Part shown: positions 24,713-33,665 of the stretch, piece by piece
Layout of the letters: every line of letters begins with the position of its first letter
Position numbering within the stretch: the stretch's first letter is position 1
Position numbers and translations under genes: made by a program
The notes under the pieces: model-generated
The model's input: the letters and a program-made list of their open reading frames with translations, nothing else
What the model was told of the DNA's origin: nothing
The model's database searches: none
Assembly (NCBI RefSeq): GCF_000971975.1
Contig: NZ_LAQO01000006.1
Location: 1 to 64,000, forward strand
Origin: Paenibacillus algorifonticola
Lineage (GTDB): Bacteria; Bacillota; Bacilli; Paenibacillales; Paenibacillaceae
Direction: 5' to 3'
Length of the DNA: 64,000 bases

Positions 24713-25945
24713 TTATTGATTGCGGTATTCCAGCGGAGAAACGCCGGTGCGCTCTTTGAAAAGCTTGCTGAAATAATGCGGGTTCATATAGCCGATAGCG
24801 GCTGATATGTCATATACTTTACGGTTTGTTGTACGCAGAAGCTGCTGGGCATGCTCAATTTTATGACGAATGACATACTCGCTGAAGCTCTCGCCAATTT
24901 CCTTCTGGAAAATACGGCTTAAATAGCTTTGGCTGACATGGATGGATTCCGCAACCTTGGTCAGCGTCAAATCCTCCAGCAAATGCTTATCAATAAAAGC
25001 CTTCGATTTACGGACGATGAAGTTATCGCTTTGTTCGTTTAGCGGAAGCTGAAGCAAGGCCTCCATATAAGCCTTGGGCAGCTGTTCAAGAGAACAGTAG
25101 CACGAGCTGACCGAGGAAATCATCGCCATGTTCAGCAGCTCCAGCGTCTTCTGCCGCACCATATCGAGCAGCTTGCTTAATTCGGCAGGGCTATTGGTGT
25201 CCGTTCTGTCGGTACTGCTTTGCTCGCCTTGCAACTGTGCCGGGATAGCATCGGTTGAGCGTGCATTTTGCGGACAAAGCCATATCACTTCGCGGTAATT
25301 GCGATGAAAGACGAGCCCACCCCATTCTTTCATGACAAATTCGGCAATGAGATGCTGGATGGAGCGAAAGCGAAAATGCCCGGTGTCCTGCATGGTCGCG
25401 GCATCATCGCGTTTACGGAAGACGGTTAGCCGAAAGCCTGTCTCATAGGCTGCTGATTCAAGCTCTGCCAGCAGCGGCCGCTCAGGGAACGTGTACTCAT
25501 CGAGCAAGGAAAGCAAATATTGATTTTTCTCCTCCTCCGTATAAGCCGGCTGGGGTACTGGGATATGCTCCAGCTTCGCCGAAGCTTTAAGCAGGGAAGC
25601 GCCAATTTCCTCCTCATCCATCGTTGGCTTGTGCAAATAGTTAACAGCGCCGAGGCGAATGGCCTCTTTGGCATAGGTGAAATTATCATAGCTGCTAATA
25701 AAAATAATTTGCACGCCCGGATAGCGCTCCAGCGCCAGCTTGGCAAAAGCGAGACCGTCCATACCGGGCATTCGGATGTCCGTAAGGATAATATGGATAG
25801 GCTGTTGTGCCTCCATAGCCAGCAGTGCTTCTTCACCATTCGAGGCTTCGGCTTTCCAATGAACGCCGTATTTTTCCCAATCCACCATATAGCGAAGTCC
25901 CAGTCTTGCAATGGATTCATCTTCAACGACGAGCAGGTTCCACAT
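24713..25945 (-). CDS. YesN-type AraC-family response regulator (locus I)
   Basis: 410 aa. Receiver domain 1-120 with phospho-acceptor D56 (IILTDIRMPGMDG), Lys in YLHKP; a middle linker of about 170 residues; and an AraC double helix-turn-helix at about 315-408 (LTLTKVAESIHVSQSYLSRI; GYMNPHYFSKLFKERTGVSP). Shorter than many YesN proteins, which exceed 500 aa, through a reduced middle region. ATG 25945 has better spacing from GGAGG than 25951. Overlaps the kinase gene by 23 bp. It presumably activates the transport/hydrolase genes 290 bp downstream. Confidence 0.95.
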   Translation of the reverse strand: MWNLLVVEDESIARLGLRYMVDWEKYGVHWKAEASNGEEALLAMEAQQPIHIILTDIRMPGMDGLAFAKLALERYPGVQIIFISSYDNFTYAKEAIRLGAVNYLHKPTMDEEEIGASLLKASAKLEHIPVPQPAYTEEEKNQYLLSLLDEYTFPERPLLAELESAAYETGFRLTVFRKRDDAATMQDTGHFRFRSIQHLIAEFVMKEWGGLVFHRNYREVIWLCPQNARSTDAIPAQLQGEQSSTDRTDTNSPAELSKLLDMVRQKTLELLNMAMISSVSSCYCSLEQLPKAYMEALLQLPLNEQSDNFIVRKSKAFIDKHLLEDLTLTKVAESIHVSQSYLSRIFQKEIGESFSEYVIRHKIEHAQQLLRTTNRKVYDISAAIGYMNPHYFSKLFKERTGVSPLEYRNQ

Positions 25946-27746
25946 CCGCATTCTCCTCCTTCTCCAATATCCGATAGGGCATTCTGACCGTCACGATCGT
26001 ATGCGCCTTTGTACGTTCAAATGATAAGCCATATTCCTCGCCAAACCGCAGCCGAATACGGTCCTGCACATTGCGCAGCCCAATATTTTGTGTGCCGGAA
26101 TCGCTTTGCGGCCGCTTCAGCAGCTCCAAGGCTTGATGGTCGAAGCCGCTTCCATCATCCTGCAGCTCAATGACCAGCAGACGGCTGTCATTCCGTTCGA
26201 GCCGGGCTTCCAGCGTAATATGCAGCTTCCTCTCCAGCCCCTTGGCCCCGTGAAAAATCGCATTTTCCAGCAGGGGCTGCAGCAGCATGGGTGGTATAGA
26301 AGCCTGATTCAGCTCTGGCGGAATACGCCACTCCATATCAAATACATTCGTATAGCGTAAGTCCATTAACGTCGCATAGTCGCGCAAGAGCCGAATTTCT
26401 TCCTCAAACGTAACGAGCTCGCTGTCGAGCTTCATATTTGCATGAAGCAGCTTATTCAACGATTGAATCAGCTTGGCGATTTGTCCAGATTGCTGGAGAA
26501 CAGCCAGCATGCGGATAGAATTGAGCGTATTGTATAAAAAATGGGGCTGAATACGGGCTCGCAGCGCGTAAAGCTCGGCATGCCGCTTTTGCCGTTCCTT
26601 CTCTTCGATCGATTGAATGAGCTCTTCCAGTCGAATGACCATTCGACCATAGCTGCTCTCCAGCTGGCCGATTTCATCGGCGCGACCATGCGCTTCGGGA
26701 GTGAAAAACTGCCCTTTTTCTACTTTGCGCATGGAGCGTATAAGTCTGGAGATGGGCTGGGAAAACCCTCGCGCGATCAGGAGGGAGGCAACGGCCGCCA
26801 GTACAGCAACGCAAATAATAATCAGGATCGTAAAGCTCTGAATGGAACGGCTGCTTTGCAGCATGGCGTCCTTATCCACACCCATGTAAATTTGCCATTC
26901 CAGATAATCGCTCTTCAAGGAAACACCGCTAAAGGTTTTGCTCCCAGCTTGTTCTTCAATGGAAACTTCCCACTCGTCATGTTGCTTATTCCGGCTTGCA
27001 TGTTTCTGGAGCTCAGCTGCAAGCGCCCGATTCGAGGCATAAATCAAATTGCCTTCTCGGTCTATGACCGTTACTTGCGCATTGGGCAGCTCCAGCGAAC
27101 GCACAAGATTCGAAATAAAGCGCGGGGAGATGAACATCGCCGTGACGGCCAGCGGCTTATAGTCCTCGTCCATTAACAGCCGAGCTCCAATAATGGCGTC
27201 GAAAGAATTGCTTTTGAACTGCTGAATGTTCTGAATGCCTGTCACGGTGAAATGGCCCTTCCCCGTCATCACCTCTTGATACCAAGCCTCGACTTTGGCG
27301 TCATAAGCCATATTAATGGCGCTGTCTCCATCTATCCGATAGCCATTAATCGACCCGTTCATGCCATAAACCATCAACCCGTTAATGGATGAATTAATGG
27401 ACGGATAAGCGCTCATGAGCCGGGCCATCGTTTTTTGGGCATTAATTTCTTCTGTTCCCCACTGTTCAGGCGAGATCGCAGGCTGGTTCAGAAAGGAAAA
27501 CACTTCCGGCATAAAATAAGGCAGCATGCTGAAACGGTCAAAGTCGCTAATTTGCCGTTCAATTGAAGCGTTGAGCTGTGCCAAAATGACCTTCAAGTCC
27601 TGCGTCGTCTGCGCTTCCAATGTATTGGATGACTTCGTTGAGCCGATAGCTCCTATAATGAAAGCAGGAATACTGCTAAGGAGAAAAAATAAAATGAGCA
27701 GCTTTGTCTGATAACGTGCGTTTCTCCAGCGTCCCAATTTGCCCAC
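25923..27746 (-). CDS. YesM-type sensor histidine kinase (locus I)
   Basis: 607 aa from GTG 27746 (TTG 27737 is an alternative with better spacing to AAAGGGTGG). First membrane helix about 14-35, a 250-residue extracellular dCache-like sensor, second helix about 305-325, HAMP (SQPISRLIRSMRKVEKG), His_kinase domain with H402 in RIQPHFLYNTLNS, and an HATPase_c domain (LQPLLENAIFHG; DDGSGF). Pairs with the overlapping YesN-type gene and senses an extracellular carbohydrate or binding-protein complex in related systems. Confidence 0.95.
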   Translation of the reverse strand: MGKLGRWRNARYQTKLLILFFLLSSIPAFIIGAIGSTKSSNTLEAQTTQDLKVILAQLNASIERQISDFDRFSMLPYFMPEVFSFLNQPAISPEQWGTEEINAQKTMARLMSAYPSINSSINGLMVYGMNGSINGYRIDGDSAINMAYDAKVEAWYQEVMTGKGHFTVTGIQNIQQFKSNSFDAIIGARLLMDEDYKPLAVTAMFISPRFISNLVRSLELPNAQVTVIDREGNLIYASNRALAAELQKHASRNKQHDEWEVSIEEQAGSKTFSGVSLKSDYLEWQIYMGVDKDAMLQSSRSIQSFTILIIICVAVLAAVASLLIARGFSQPISRLIRSMRKVEKGQFFTPEAHGRADEIGQLESSYGRMVIRLEELIQSIEEKERQKRHAELYALRARIQPHFLYNTLNSIRMLAVLQQSGQIAKLIQSLNKLLHANMKLDSELVTFEEEIRLLRDYATLMDLRYTNVFDMEWRIPPELNQASIPPMLLQPLLENAIFHGAKGLERKLHITLEARLERNDSRLLVIELQDDGSGFDHQALELLKRPQSDSGTQNIGLRNVQDRIRLRFGEEYGLSFERTKAHTIVTVRMPYRILEKEENADVEPARR

Positions 27747-27777
27747 CCTTTCATGAATGTTAGGGAGTAGTCGTGAA

Positions 27778-27792
27778 TTATAGCGCTTTCAT
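27778..27792. promoter_or_regulatory. Candidate catabolite-responsive element (cre)
   Basis: Minus-strand ATGAAAGCGCTATAA differs at one constrained position from the Bacillus cre consensus WTGNAANCGNWNNCW. It lies 32 bp upstream of the locus I kinase start, a place where CcpA would repress. Inference from sequence match only. Confidence 0.45.
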
Positions 27793-27863
27793 TCCGTGCA
27801 GTGTTCAAGCATTTTAACATGATTGCTTTCAGAAGACAAAACTAAATCACTAAACAGAAAAAT

Positions 27864-27905
27864 AAGGAAAAAGCCTATCCTTTTGAAGGGATAGACCTTT
27901 TCCTT
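27864..27905 (-). terminator. Terminator of the locus II permease operon
   Basis: AAGGAAAAAGcCTATCC / GGGATAGaCCTTTTCCTT, stem of about 16 bp just past the permease stop. Confidence 0.8.
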
Positions 27906-27923
27906 GTTTGGGGTTCTCTGTTG

Positions 27924-28757
27924 TTAGCCTTTCACCGCTCCGGCAACGACGCCTTTGACGATGTATTTTTGCAGAAAAATAAAGACGATAATCGAAGGCA
28001 GGACGGCCATGACCATCGCGGTCATTGCATATTGCCAGTCCGATGTATATTGGCCGACGAAGGTGTAGGCTGCTAACGTCAGCGTCTTCGTATCCGGCGA
28101 GCCGTTCACCATGAGCAGCGGCAGCAGGAAGTCATTCCAGATCCACATCACATCGATAATAATGATGGTTGTCGTGACCGATTGCAGCAGCGGGAAAATG
28201 ACGAGGAAAAACAGCCGAAAGCCGGATGCTCCATCCATTGTCGCGCTTTCGTCGATTTCCTGCGGGATGCCTTTCACGAAGCCGTGATAAATAAAGACGG
28301 CAAGCGGAGCGCCAAAGCCCCAATACAGCACGCCAAGTCCCCAGGTGCTCTCCGACAAATGCAGCTGCTTGGCGAACTGGAGCACCGTCAGCATAATCGA
28401 TTGGAACGGAATAAGCATCGGCATAATGCAGAGCAGATAGATCAGGCCGCTCATCCGCGTTTTTGTACGCGCCAGCTTATAGGCAGCGATAGACGAGACG
28501 AGAATAATGCCCGCGAGGCCAACGATCGTAATGACCAGATTGTTCATGAACAGCTTCGGATAATTGATAAACTGCCACACATAAGCATAGTTTTCAAAAA
28601 TAATCTTCTCAGGCAGCGCGATGACATCGCTCATCACTTCTCCAAAGCTTTTGAACGAGTTGTTAATGGCCAGAAACAGCGGGTATAGAAACAGCAGCGA
28701 GAGCAGAACCATTACGGCTTCCAGCGCATAGCGCCCTGCCGGACGTTTTTTTCTCAT
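27924..28757 (-). CDS. Carbohydrate ABC transporter permease, MalG type (locus II)
   Basis: 277 aa, six helices, EAA loop IPQEIDESATMDGASG, C-terminus KYIVKGVVAGAVKG. Standard CUT1 permease. Its ATG overlaps the stop of the MalF-type gene (TAATG), so translation is coupled. The cognate binding protein is probably the lipoprotein gene at 33666, on the other side of a divergent regulator pair. Confidence 0.95.
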   Translation of the reverse strand: MRKKRPAGRYALEAVMVLLSLLFLYPLFLAINNSFKSFGEVMSDVIALPEKIIFENYAYVWQFINYPKLFMNNLVITIVGLAGIILVSSIAAYKLARTKTRMSGLIYLLCIMPMLIPFQSIMLTVLQFAKQLHLSESTWGLGVLYWGFGAPLAVFIYHGFVKGIPQEIDESATMDGASGFRLFFLVIFPLLQSVTTTIIIIDVMWIWNDFLLPLLMVNGSPDTKTLTLAAYTFVGQYTSDWQYAMTAMVMAVLPSIIVFIFLQKYIVKGVVAGAVKG

Positions 28758-29647
28758 TAGGCCTCCACCTCCCGGCGCTTGAACAGCGTTAATTGAATCA
28801 TCGTAATGAACAGCACGGCAACGAAGAGAATGAGCGCTTTCGCTGTACCGTAGCCGTACAAATTGTTCTGGAACGTATCGCGGTAAATATCATAGGCGAT
28901 GCTGTAGGTTGAGCCGCCCGGCCCGCCGCCCGTCAGCGACAAAATCACATCAAACACTTTAATCGAATTCGTCAGCGCCATAAAGACGGCAATCGTAATC
29001 GAAGGTGCGAGCAGTGGCAGCGTAATGTTGAAAAAGGTGCGAAACGGCCCTGCGCCGTCTACCGTTGCCGCCTCCTTCAAGTCGCCCGGTACCGATTGCA
29101 GCCCCGCGATATAGATAACGAGGTAGAAGCCAATTGATTGCCAGATTGACACGAGCAAAATAGAAACAAAGGCAAGTCCCGGCGTGCCGAGCCAGCTTAA
29201 GTCAAAAATCCCCCATCCCGTACTTTCCCCCAGCGATTCAAAGCCCTGCATGAAAATAAACTTCCAGATAAAGCCGACGATGACGAGGCTCAAAATGTAT
29301 GGAATAAAGAAAGCGGCCCGCAGCCAATTCGTCGTGCGCAGCTTCATATCGAGCAGAACCGCAAGCCCAATCGCCAGCACATTGACAAGCACGATGTAGA
29401 GCACCGCGTATTTGATCGTAAACCACGCCGAGCTGGTGAAGTTCGCATCATTCATAAAAATTTGCTTGAAATTATCAAGCCCGATAAATTTCGGATGCTT
29501 GGAAATGCCGTTCCATTTGGTCAAGGAATAACGGATTGTCATGGCAAAAGGAATATAAAAGGCAACGGCGATACAAATCAGAACAGGCAGGCTGAACAAG
29601 GTGAATTCCAGCTTTCCGCCCCATTTTTTACCTAATGCTTTGAACAT
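28757..29647 (-). CDS. Carbohydrate ABC transporter permease, MalF type (locus II)
   Basis: 296 aa from ATG 29647 (an upstream GTG at 29656 lies inside the GGGGTG site). Six helices; EAA loop GDLKEAATVDGAG and LTGGGPGGST are typical of CUT1 MalF-type subunits. First gene of the minus-strand permease pair, divergent from the sensor kinase at 29848 with a 200-bp shared control region. Confidence 0.95.
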   Translation of the reverse strand: MFKALGKKWGGKLEFTLFSLPVLICIAVAFYIPFAMTIRYSLTKWNGISKHPKFIGLDNFKQIFMNDANFTSSAWFTIKYAVLYIVLVNVLAIGLAVLLDMKLRTTNWLRAAFFIPYILSLVIVGFIWKFIFMQGFESLGESTGWGIFDLSWLGTPGLAFVSILLVSIWQSIGFYLVIYIAGLQSVPGDLKEAATVDGAGPFRTFFNITLPLLAPSITIAVFMALTNSIKVFDVILSLTGGGPGGSTYSIAYDIYRDTFQNNLYGYGTAKALILFVAVLFITMIQLTLFKRREVEA

Positions 29648-29680
29648 ATGATGCACCCCAATTCGTCTATTTCATCCACG

Positions 29681-29741
29681 CCAGCGACCTTCGCAGCCAG
29701 AGGATGGCGCCAGTCGCATACGCTGGAAAAAGCATTTTCCA
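29681..29741. repeat. Diverged relative of the modular intergenic repeat
   Basis: CCAGCG (29681-29686) and CGCTGG (29721-29726) enclose CAGCCAGAGGATGGCGCCAG, parallel to the AAACGG ... CCGTTT frame around CCGCCAGAGGACGGCGACAG in the full copies. A small palindrome, GGAAAA-AGCA-TTTTCC (29726-29741), follows. It lies in the divergent control region of locus II. The relation is by eye and moderate. Confidence 0.5.
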
Positions 29742-29847
29742 ATCTAGCTTTAATGTGTATTATAGAGCAGACGGATTCCCGTCAAAATGGATTATAGAAA
29801 ACAGTTAGGGGTAAAAAGGTGAACTGTATGCGGAGCGTGAAACGTTT

Positions 29848-31764
29848 ATGAAAGCGATTGCGGGCAAGGCGCGGGAGCTGTTTTCTTTTTGGCGGGAGCT
29901 GGTCGCCCGGAGGCTGGTCAATAAGCTGATTTTGCTGTTTACAGGCGTTATTGTGCTCGTTGTGGCTTCGCTGAACTTCATTTCCTACCAGATGCTTGAG
30001 AAGGAGTCGGTTGGCAACAGCATCGATAGTACGACGAACAACCTGCTGCTCGTTGGCCGTAATTTGGAGGATTATTTGAAGGGCATTGAGCAGATGTCCT
30101 TGCCGCAAATCGGCTACGATGAAATCACCTATGCCATTATGCACGAGTCCGAGGACTATTCTTCCAAGATGTATGTTGAAAACTATTTGCGCAATATGTT
30201 TTATTCCCGCAGCGACTTGGAGGCAATCTACTTGTATGTCGTAGAGAAGCAGAAGTATTATGCGATAACGAGAGAAAATTACAATATTACGGTGCGGACG
30301 GGAACGAACACCGTCATTGCAGAGCAGCCATGGTATGCCAAGGCGATGGCAGACCCGAGCAATCAAGCGTATCAATCGCTATCTGGACCGGAGGCGGAGG
30401 CTGATTCCGGTTATGCCGCTGAAATTCAGCGAGCGAGCTTTATGGCGTACCACCGGGTGCTGCGTTCGATTAAGACGCGAAAGCCGCAGGCGGTGCTCTC
30501 TTTTTATTACAACGCTTCAGTCAAGGACGAAATTATGAAGGATATTCCGTTTAGCGAAGGCCAGCATTTGCTGTATCTTAGCCCGGATAATGAGCCTTTC
30601 GAGCTGGATGATGAAGCGTTCTACACGGAGCTGCGGGATGCAGGTGTGCTGCAAAAGCTAGGTGGAGGAGAGGGGATGGCTGGACAGGCTGGACAGAACA
30701 AGCAGAACGAACAGACCGAACAGATCGAGCAGGCGGGGGCCTCCAGCGGGCCGTTTACTTGGGTGCAGGGGGAGCAGAAATATTTAATTATTTACAATGT
30801 GGCGCAGAAGAGCGGCTGGAAGCTGATTAAGCCGATTCCTTATTCGCAAATTTACGAGGCCGCGACGAAGACGCGCAACCTGAACTATGCTATTGGCGTG
30901 CTGTTTTTGCTGCTCGCAGTCATTCTCGTCAGCTTGATGTCGAGTGCCATCACGAAGCCGCTCAAGAAGCTGTCCCGCCAAATGAGCCGGTTCAGCGCAG
31001 GCAGCTTTGACGCGGAGGCCGAGGTGAAGGGACGCGACGAAATTGCATATTTGTCACGCCATTTCAATCTGATGGTCAGGCGGACGAATGAGCTGATTAA
31101 TGAGCGCTACAAAATGAAGCTGGCGGAAAATCATGCGATTTTAAAGGCGCTGGAGGCGGAAATCAATCCGCATTTTCTGTACAACGCGCTGCAAGCCATT
31201 TCCACGAAAGCGCTCAAGCATCAAACCTATGACGTCGCGGATATGATCGATGCGCTGGCGCTGACGTTCCGCTATTGCATCAGCGGGAAGGATATTGTGT
31301 TTGCGCGCGAGGAGCTGAAGCATATCGAGCGTTATATGGCGCTGCAAACGGCGCGGTTCGGCGCCAGACTGCAGGTCGTCTATGAGTGGGAGGAAGCGCT
31401 GATGGAGCTTGAGATTCCGAAGCTTTCGGTGCAGACGCTGGTCGAGAATGCGATCAAGCATGGGCTGGAGAAGGTGACGAGCACCGTCACCATTGGCATT
31501 AGGGCAAGCCTTCAGGAGGACGGAACAGCGCTGATCGCGGTGCAGGATGATGGGCCAGGCTTTACAGCAGACAGGCTGGGGCAGGTGGAGGCTTCGCTGC
31601 GGCGCGAATGGGGCCAGCGGGAGAGCGACAACATTGGGCTCGTCAACCTGTACACGAGGCTGAAGCTTTTGTACGGGGAAGAGGCAGAGCTGCTCATTAA
31701 GAGCGATCAAGCGGGGACGGAGCTGGCGATGCGGCTGCCCCGGCGAGGAGGGAACGGTTTATGA
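29848..31764 (+). CDS. YesM-type sensor histidine kinase (locus II)
   Basis: 638 aa. Membrane helix 1 at about 30-50 (LILLFTGVIVLVVASLNFIS), a 270-residue extracellular sensor, helix 2 near 350-372, HAMP (TKPLKKLSRQMSRFSAG), phospho-acceptor H442 in EINPHFLYNALQ, and HATPase_c (VQTLVENAIKHGLEK; DDGPGF). A Gln/Glu/Asn-rich low-complexity insert (GQAGQNKQNEQTEQIEQAG) sits at the end of the sensor domain. Overlaps the regulator gene by 4 bp (ATGA). Confidence 0.95.
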   Translation: MKAIAGKARELFSFWRELVARRLVNKLILLFTGVIVLVVASLNFISYQMLEKESVGNSIDSTTNNLLLVGRNLEDYLKGIEQMSLPQIGYDEITYAIMHESEDYSSKMYVENYLRNMFYSRSDLEAIYLYVVEKQKYYAITRENYNITVRTGTNTVIAEQPWYAKAMADPSNQAYQSLSGPEAEADSGYAAEIQRASFMAYHRVLRSIKTRKPQAVLSFYYNASVKDEIMKDIPFSEGQHLLYLSPDNEPFELDDEAFYTELRDAGVLQKLGGGEGMAGQAGQNKQNEQTEQIEQAGASSGPFTWVQGEQKYLIIYNVAQKSGWKLIKPIPYSQIYEAATKTRNLNYAIGVLFLLLAVILVSLMSSAITKPLKKLSRQMSRFSAGSFDAEAEVKGRDEIAYLSRHFNLMVRRTNELINERYKMKLAENHAILKALEAEINPHFLYNALQAISTKALKHQTYDVADMIDALALTFRYCISGKDIVFAREELKHIERYMALQTARFGARLQVVYEWEEALMELEIPKLSVQTLVENAIKHGLEKVTSTVTIGIRASLQEDGTALIAVQDDGPGFTADRLGQVEASLRREWGQRESDNIGLVNLYTRLKLLYGEEAELLIKSDQAGTELAMRLPRRGGNGL

Positions 31765-33533
31765 AGTATACGGTGCTGATCATTGACGATGAAGAGCCGC
31801 TGCGCGAGGCCATTCGGCTGCTTGGCGACTGGGAGGGACTTGGCGTAGGGCAGCTGCTGGAGGCAGCAGATGGATTAAGCGGACTGCGCATGCTTGCGGA
31901 GCAGAGGGTAGACCTCGCTATCGTCGATATGAAGATGCCTGGCCTGAACGGGGCAGAGCTGCTGCAAACCGCCCAGCAGCAGTATCCTGGGCTGCTGACC
32001 ATTGTCGTCAGCGGCTATAATGACTTTGAATATACGCGGCAGGCGATTCGCTCCAAGGTCGTCGATTATTTGCTTAAGCCTGTAAACCGGACTGAGCTGA
32101 ATCAAGCGCTGCGCAAGGCGATGGATGTGCTGGAGGCGAAGCGCAGGCAGGAGAGCGATTTTATTGCGCAAAATATTACCCTCAACCTTTCGCTGCCAGG
32201 GCTCAAGGAGAAAATGTATTTGTCGATCCTCGAACGCAGCTTTAAGCAGCAGGCGAATGAAGCGTTTCTGCCGCTTATTGGCGCGGACGACAAGGCCAAT
32301 CGCTTCGTCGTTGTGCTGCTGCGCATTTTGAATCTGGACCAGATCAGGCGCAGCCGCTTCCACGGCGACACTGAGCTGCTGCATTTCGCCGTCAGCAACG
32401 TCGTCAACGAGGTGGCGGGCGCGCACTTTCAAGCGTTCAGCTTCGCGAATCCGAAGCAGGAGCGCGAGCTGGTCGCCATTCTGACGATGAATGGCGGCGG
32501 TGCTGCCGATGCAGCCTATCGGGCGCTGCATCAGGTGAATGCAATAGCCGCTACGCTTCAGCGGCTATTCGGCATTAGGGTCGCCGCAGGCATCGGCGGC
32601 CCGGTGGCGGAGGCGCTGGACATGGCCGCCTCCTTCGAAGAAGCGCGCTCAGCGCTGGGTGAGATGGATCTGCTGCGCATGAATGGAGCAGCAGCCGTTA
32701 GAGCCGCAGCTGCTGATCATCGCGGCAGCAGCAGCCGCAGCGAAGTCGGCGTCAGCGGCGAGCGGTCAAGCAGCAAAGCAGCCGCCCGAAGTCATACGGG
32801 CGAAGGCGAAGGCCGTACGCCAGGCGCTGCCGCCAGCGCTGAGAAGCGGCAGCCGAAGGAGGGGCTGTCGCTGCCTGGGCGAATGGCGGTCATTCGCCAG
32901 GCGCTAGCGGGCGACAACCTCCAGCAGGCGAGCAGCATCATCAGTGAGCTGGCCCGCAGCTGGCAGGATGCGGACAGGCTGAGTCTGGGCGAAGCCGATC
33001 GCATCATTCGCGAGGGCATCGTGCTGTTTGGCGACCTGTCGCTTGCGCTTGGCGTTCCGCAGGAGCGGCTGCCGGCAGGCAGTGAGGAAAGCTTGCGCAG
33101 CCGGGGGCTTTCGCTCGATTTTGCCACCTTCGAGCAGTTCGCCGCGCTGCTCCAGCGGCTGCTAAGCTTTTACCATGAGCAGCTGCGGGCGGCGCAGGCT
33201 GTGCAGAAGCCGTTCGATATTGCCGATATTAAAGCTCATATCGACCGTTATTATTTTGAGGATATCAAAATCTCGCTGTATACCGATAAATATTTTCTCA
33301 GCCGCGAGTATTTGATGAAGCTGTTCAAGCAGCAGTTTGGCTGCGGCATTCATGAATATGTACAGAAGGTGCGGATGGATAAAGCGAGGGAGCTGCTGGA
33401 CGATTCGGCGCTCAAAATTCAGGATATTTCCGAGCTGCTCGGCTACAAGGACAAAAACTATTTCAGCAAGGCGTTCCGCAATTATTACAGCCTGTCGCCA
33501 ACGGAATACCGGAGCAGCAAGGGGAATAGTTAG
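31761..33533 (+). CDS. YesN-type AraC-family response regulator (locus II)
   Basis: 590 aa. Receiver with D56 (LAIVDMKMPGLNG) and Lys in LLKP; a long middle region; AraC helix-turn-helix pair at the C-terminus (SLYTDKYFLSREYLMKLFKQ; GYKDKNYFSKAFRNYYSLSP). Residues of about 315-370 are a low-complexity Ala/Ser/Arg/Gly stretch, absent from locus I's regulator, that looks like a flexible linker grown from repeats in GC-rich codons. Likely controls the binding-protein gene 130 bp downstream and the divergent permeases. Confidence 0.95.
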   Translation: MKYTVLIIDDEEPLREAIRLLGDWEGLGVGQLLEAADGLSGLRMLAEQRVDLAIVDMKMPGLNGAELLQTAQQQYPGLLTIVVSGYNDFEYTRQAIRSKVVDYLLKPVNRTELNQALRKAMDVLEAKRRQESDFIAQNITLNLSLPGLKEKMYLSILERSFKQQANEAFLPLIGADDKANRFVVVLLRILNLDQIRRSRFHGDTELLHFAVSNVVNEVAGAHFQAFSFANPKQERELVAILTMNGGGAADAAYRALHQVNAIAATLQRLFGIRVAAGIGGPVAEALDMAASFEEARSALGEMDLLRMNGAAAVRAAAADHRGSSSRSEVGVSGERSSSKAAARSHTGEGEGRTPGAAASAEKRQPKEGLSLPGRMAVIRQALAGDNLQQASSIISELARSWQDADRLSLGEADRIIREGIVLFGDLSLALGVPQERLPAGSEESLRSRGLSLDFATFEQFAALLQRLLSFYHEQLRAAQAVQKPFDIADIKAHIDRYYFEDIKISLYTDKYFLSREYLMKLFKQQFGCGIHEYVQKVRMDKARELLDDSALKIQDISELLGYKDKNYFSKAFRNYYSLSPTEYRSSKGNS

Positions 33534-33665
33534 GGGAGCTTCACAGTCATACACCACTTTTTTACCCTTAATACACCACTTATCTGCATTTTTATCTCCT
33601 ATCCTTTTCTTTAGAATAAGCAGCGAAGACTTGTATTCCAAGCGAAAAGAAATGGGGGCCCTACC

